Origin: Planctomycetota bacterium
GTDB taxonomy: Bacteria; Planctomycetota; Phycisphaerae; UBA1845; UTPLA1
Direction of reading: 5' to 3'
DNA length: 23,966 bases
NCBI GenBank assembly: GCA_016712275.1
Contig: JADJRI010000080.1
Coordinates: 1-23,966, forward strand
The notes under the pieces were generated by a model. That model did not search any database and was not told the DNA's origin. It saw nothing but the letters and a program-made list of their open reading frames with translations. How positions within the stretch are numbered: position 1 is the stretch's first letter; the number at the start of each line of letters is the position of its first letter. Both the position numbers and the translations under genes were made by a program. Below are positions 23,004 through 23,966 of this stretch, one piece after another.

Positions 23004-23033
23004 AATTGGGTTCCGGAGCACTGGTAATTTGGA

Positions 23034-23483
23034 CTAGTGAAAATGACGCTCGATAAACGCTCGTAGTGCTGCCGCGCGTTCAGTAGGTCCCGCATGCTGG
23101 TCAAAGACCTCGATGTCGCCGAAGTCGCGCAGACTGGCAATTTCCTTTTCGGAAATCTGGTCTCGGCGATCAAATGAGTGTTTCAACACAAACGCAGAAA
23201 TGTCATAGTGCTTATGAAGGTCCTGAAGGACATCGGCGGCGTCTTTATCGAACACTGGGCAAAATGCCAATATCACATGCTCATGTTCGCCTGGTCGAAG
23301 TGCCCGAATAAGTTCGCGGAAATCGCTCGGCTTGTCGTCATTGGACATTCGCCGGATGAACATTTGCCGCTCGGCAATCGTGATCGTCCGAATCTGATGA
23401 CTTTCGCCCGTCAAGGACTTAAGGGTCCGCGACTTTCCCCATTGCTTGTGACCCACAACTAGATATGCATGTCCTCGCGCCAT
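23034..23483 (-). CDS. Small P-loop NTPase-like protein
   Basis: The 149-residue product begins ARGHAYLVVGHKQWGKSRTL, where GHKQWGKS is a Walker A motif (GxxxxGKS) after a hydrophobic strand. A second hydrophobic strand (EHVILAFCPVFDKDAADVL) could be the Walker B strand. The rest alternates helix and strand as in a minimal P-loop fold and ends in AAALRAFIERHFH. It is too short for an AAA+ or ABC ATPase and has no GTPase NKxD motif, so it may be a kinase-like or sensor NTPase. It lies 41 bases downstream of the methylase-like frame on the same strand, so the two are probably one operon. Function not recognised. Confidence 0.75.
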   Translation of the reverse strand: MARGHAYLVVGHKQWGKSRTLKSLTGESHQIRTITIAERQMFIRRMSNDDKPSDFRELIRALRPGEHEHVILAFCPVFDKDAADVLQDLHKHYDISAFVLKHSFDRRDQISEKEIASLRDFGDIEVFDQHAGPTERAAALRAFIERHFH

Positions 23484-23524
23484 CTATTCTTCCCGACAAC
23501 CTCATCCTACCCGCGAGCTATTGG

Positions 23525-23965
23525 TTAACCTCGAATGGACGGCTCCAACTCAAGCTTTCGTCGCAGCAAATCGAAAGGGCCGTCATTAGCAAATAACGAA
23601 GCGGGCAGATTCAACACTTCTCTACCAAAACGTTCATCGAGCAAATGCCTGACGGTATCCGCGCCAATATTGTCGATAGTAGTCATTCCACGCTCGCGCA
23701 TTTCGTCAAAGATACTTACAGCGCGACGAAGCTGGAGCGGTGTAAGTCGTGTCACATTCAATACTGGATAGGTGCTGAGTTTGGAACGTAGGATGCTCCC
23801 CCGCCCTGCTTGCGTCTTATTTGCGTACCACCAATAAAGCAGCACACCAAGAGACGTGTTTGCCCAAACGACTAACGCCTTCTCTTGGTCTGAATTCGAT
23901 AAGCAATGGAAGGCCACGCGCGACCGCCTATGGTCGGCCTTGGGGTGAACCGCCATTGCCGTTGA
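23525..23965 (-). CDS. C-terminal part of a possible DNA methylase-like protein (cut by window end)
   Basis: The frame is open to the right edge, so the N-terminus lies outside; the first ATG inside is at 23956. The visible 146 residues include NSDQEKALVVWANTSLGVLL, GRGSILRSKLSTYPVLNVTR and a helical end with DTVRHLLDERFGREVLNLP and LLRRKLELEPSIRG. The order (a W-x-N-T/S-x-L-G-x-L-L segment, a GR loop, a K-L-x-x-Y/L-P-V-L segment and a final helical region) resembles the target-recognition end of large N6-adenine methylases such as type IIG or PglX-like enzymes. No SAM-binding motif is within view, so this identification is tentative. Together with the P-loop gene it may form the edge of a defence locus. 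Confidence 0.55.
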   Translation of the reverse strand, partial: STAMAVHPKADHRRSRVAFHCLSNSDQEKALVVWANTSLGVLLYWWYANKTQAGRGSILRSKLSTYPVLNVTRLTPLQLRRAVSIFDEMRERGMTTIDNIGADTVRHLLDERFGREVLNLPASLFANDGPFDLLRRKLELEPSIRG

Positions 23966-23966
23966 C

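Overview
This window looks like part of a Planctomycetota chromosome, probably Phycisphaerae-like and from a metagenome or draft assembly. That assignment is an inference. It rests on the large secreted NHL-propeller proteins, a planctomycete-type c-heme domain, asparagine-rich linkers in exported proteins, large multi-spanning membrane proteins and many interspersed GC-rich palindromes. No rRNA or tRNA gene was recognised. At least ten single- or double-base indels break otherwise intact genes, many of them in homopolymers. Most frameshifts here therefore look like sequencing or assembly errors rather than gene decay.

Layout. Positions 1-2732 (+) hold two polytopic membrane proteins, the first cut by the window edge. 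Positions 2795-7949 (-) hold a five-gene set of exported proteins with start/stop overlaps: a double six-bladed NHL propeller, a cytochrome P460-like protein, a planctomycete-type c-heme lipoprotein, a second NHL propeller and a small lipoprotein. Divergent from it, 8020-12707 (+) hold an alginate-export-type outer-membrane barrel, a small exported protein, another beta-propeller and a PQQ-type sugar dehydrogenase. Together these two clusters look like envelope redox and carbohydrate functions. Positions 12708-13509 are non-coding, with octamer repeats, a GTCAGG array and a possible RNA fold.

Positions 13510-18991 (-) form an AT-richer accessory island. In transcription order it has a 160-base region with four hairpins enclosed by an inverted repeat, an 80-residue protein, an XRE-type regulator, a divergent retron-like reverse transcriptase, a 257-residue unknown protein and an HNH protein. 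The reverse transcriptase is split by a 2018-bp IS1380-family element (15529-17546). Removing the element and one 6-bp target copy (ACTAGT) restores a 316-residue reading frame exactly. This is the best candidate in the window for an undescribed, probably anti-phage, system.

Positions 19212-20471 (-) contain an EamA-type transporter plus a duplicated copy of its C-terminal third, separated by a palindromic repeat. Then come a cluster of interspersed hairpins (20623-20748), a DPM1-like glycosyltransferase (20767-21581, +) and an NrnA-type DHH phosphoesterase (21940-22950, +). At the right edge (-) are a small P-loop protein and the C-terminus of a possible DNA-methylase-like protein, which may begin a second defence locus.
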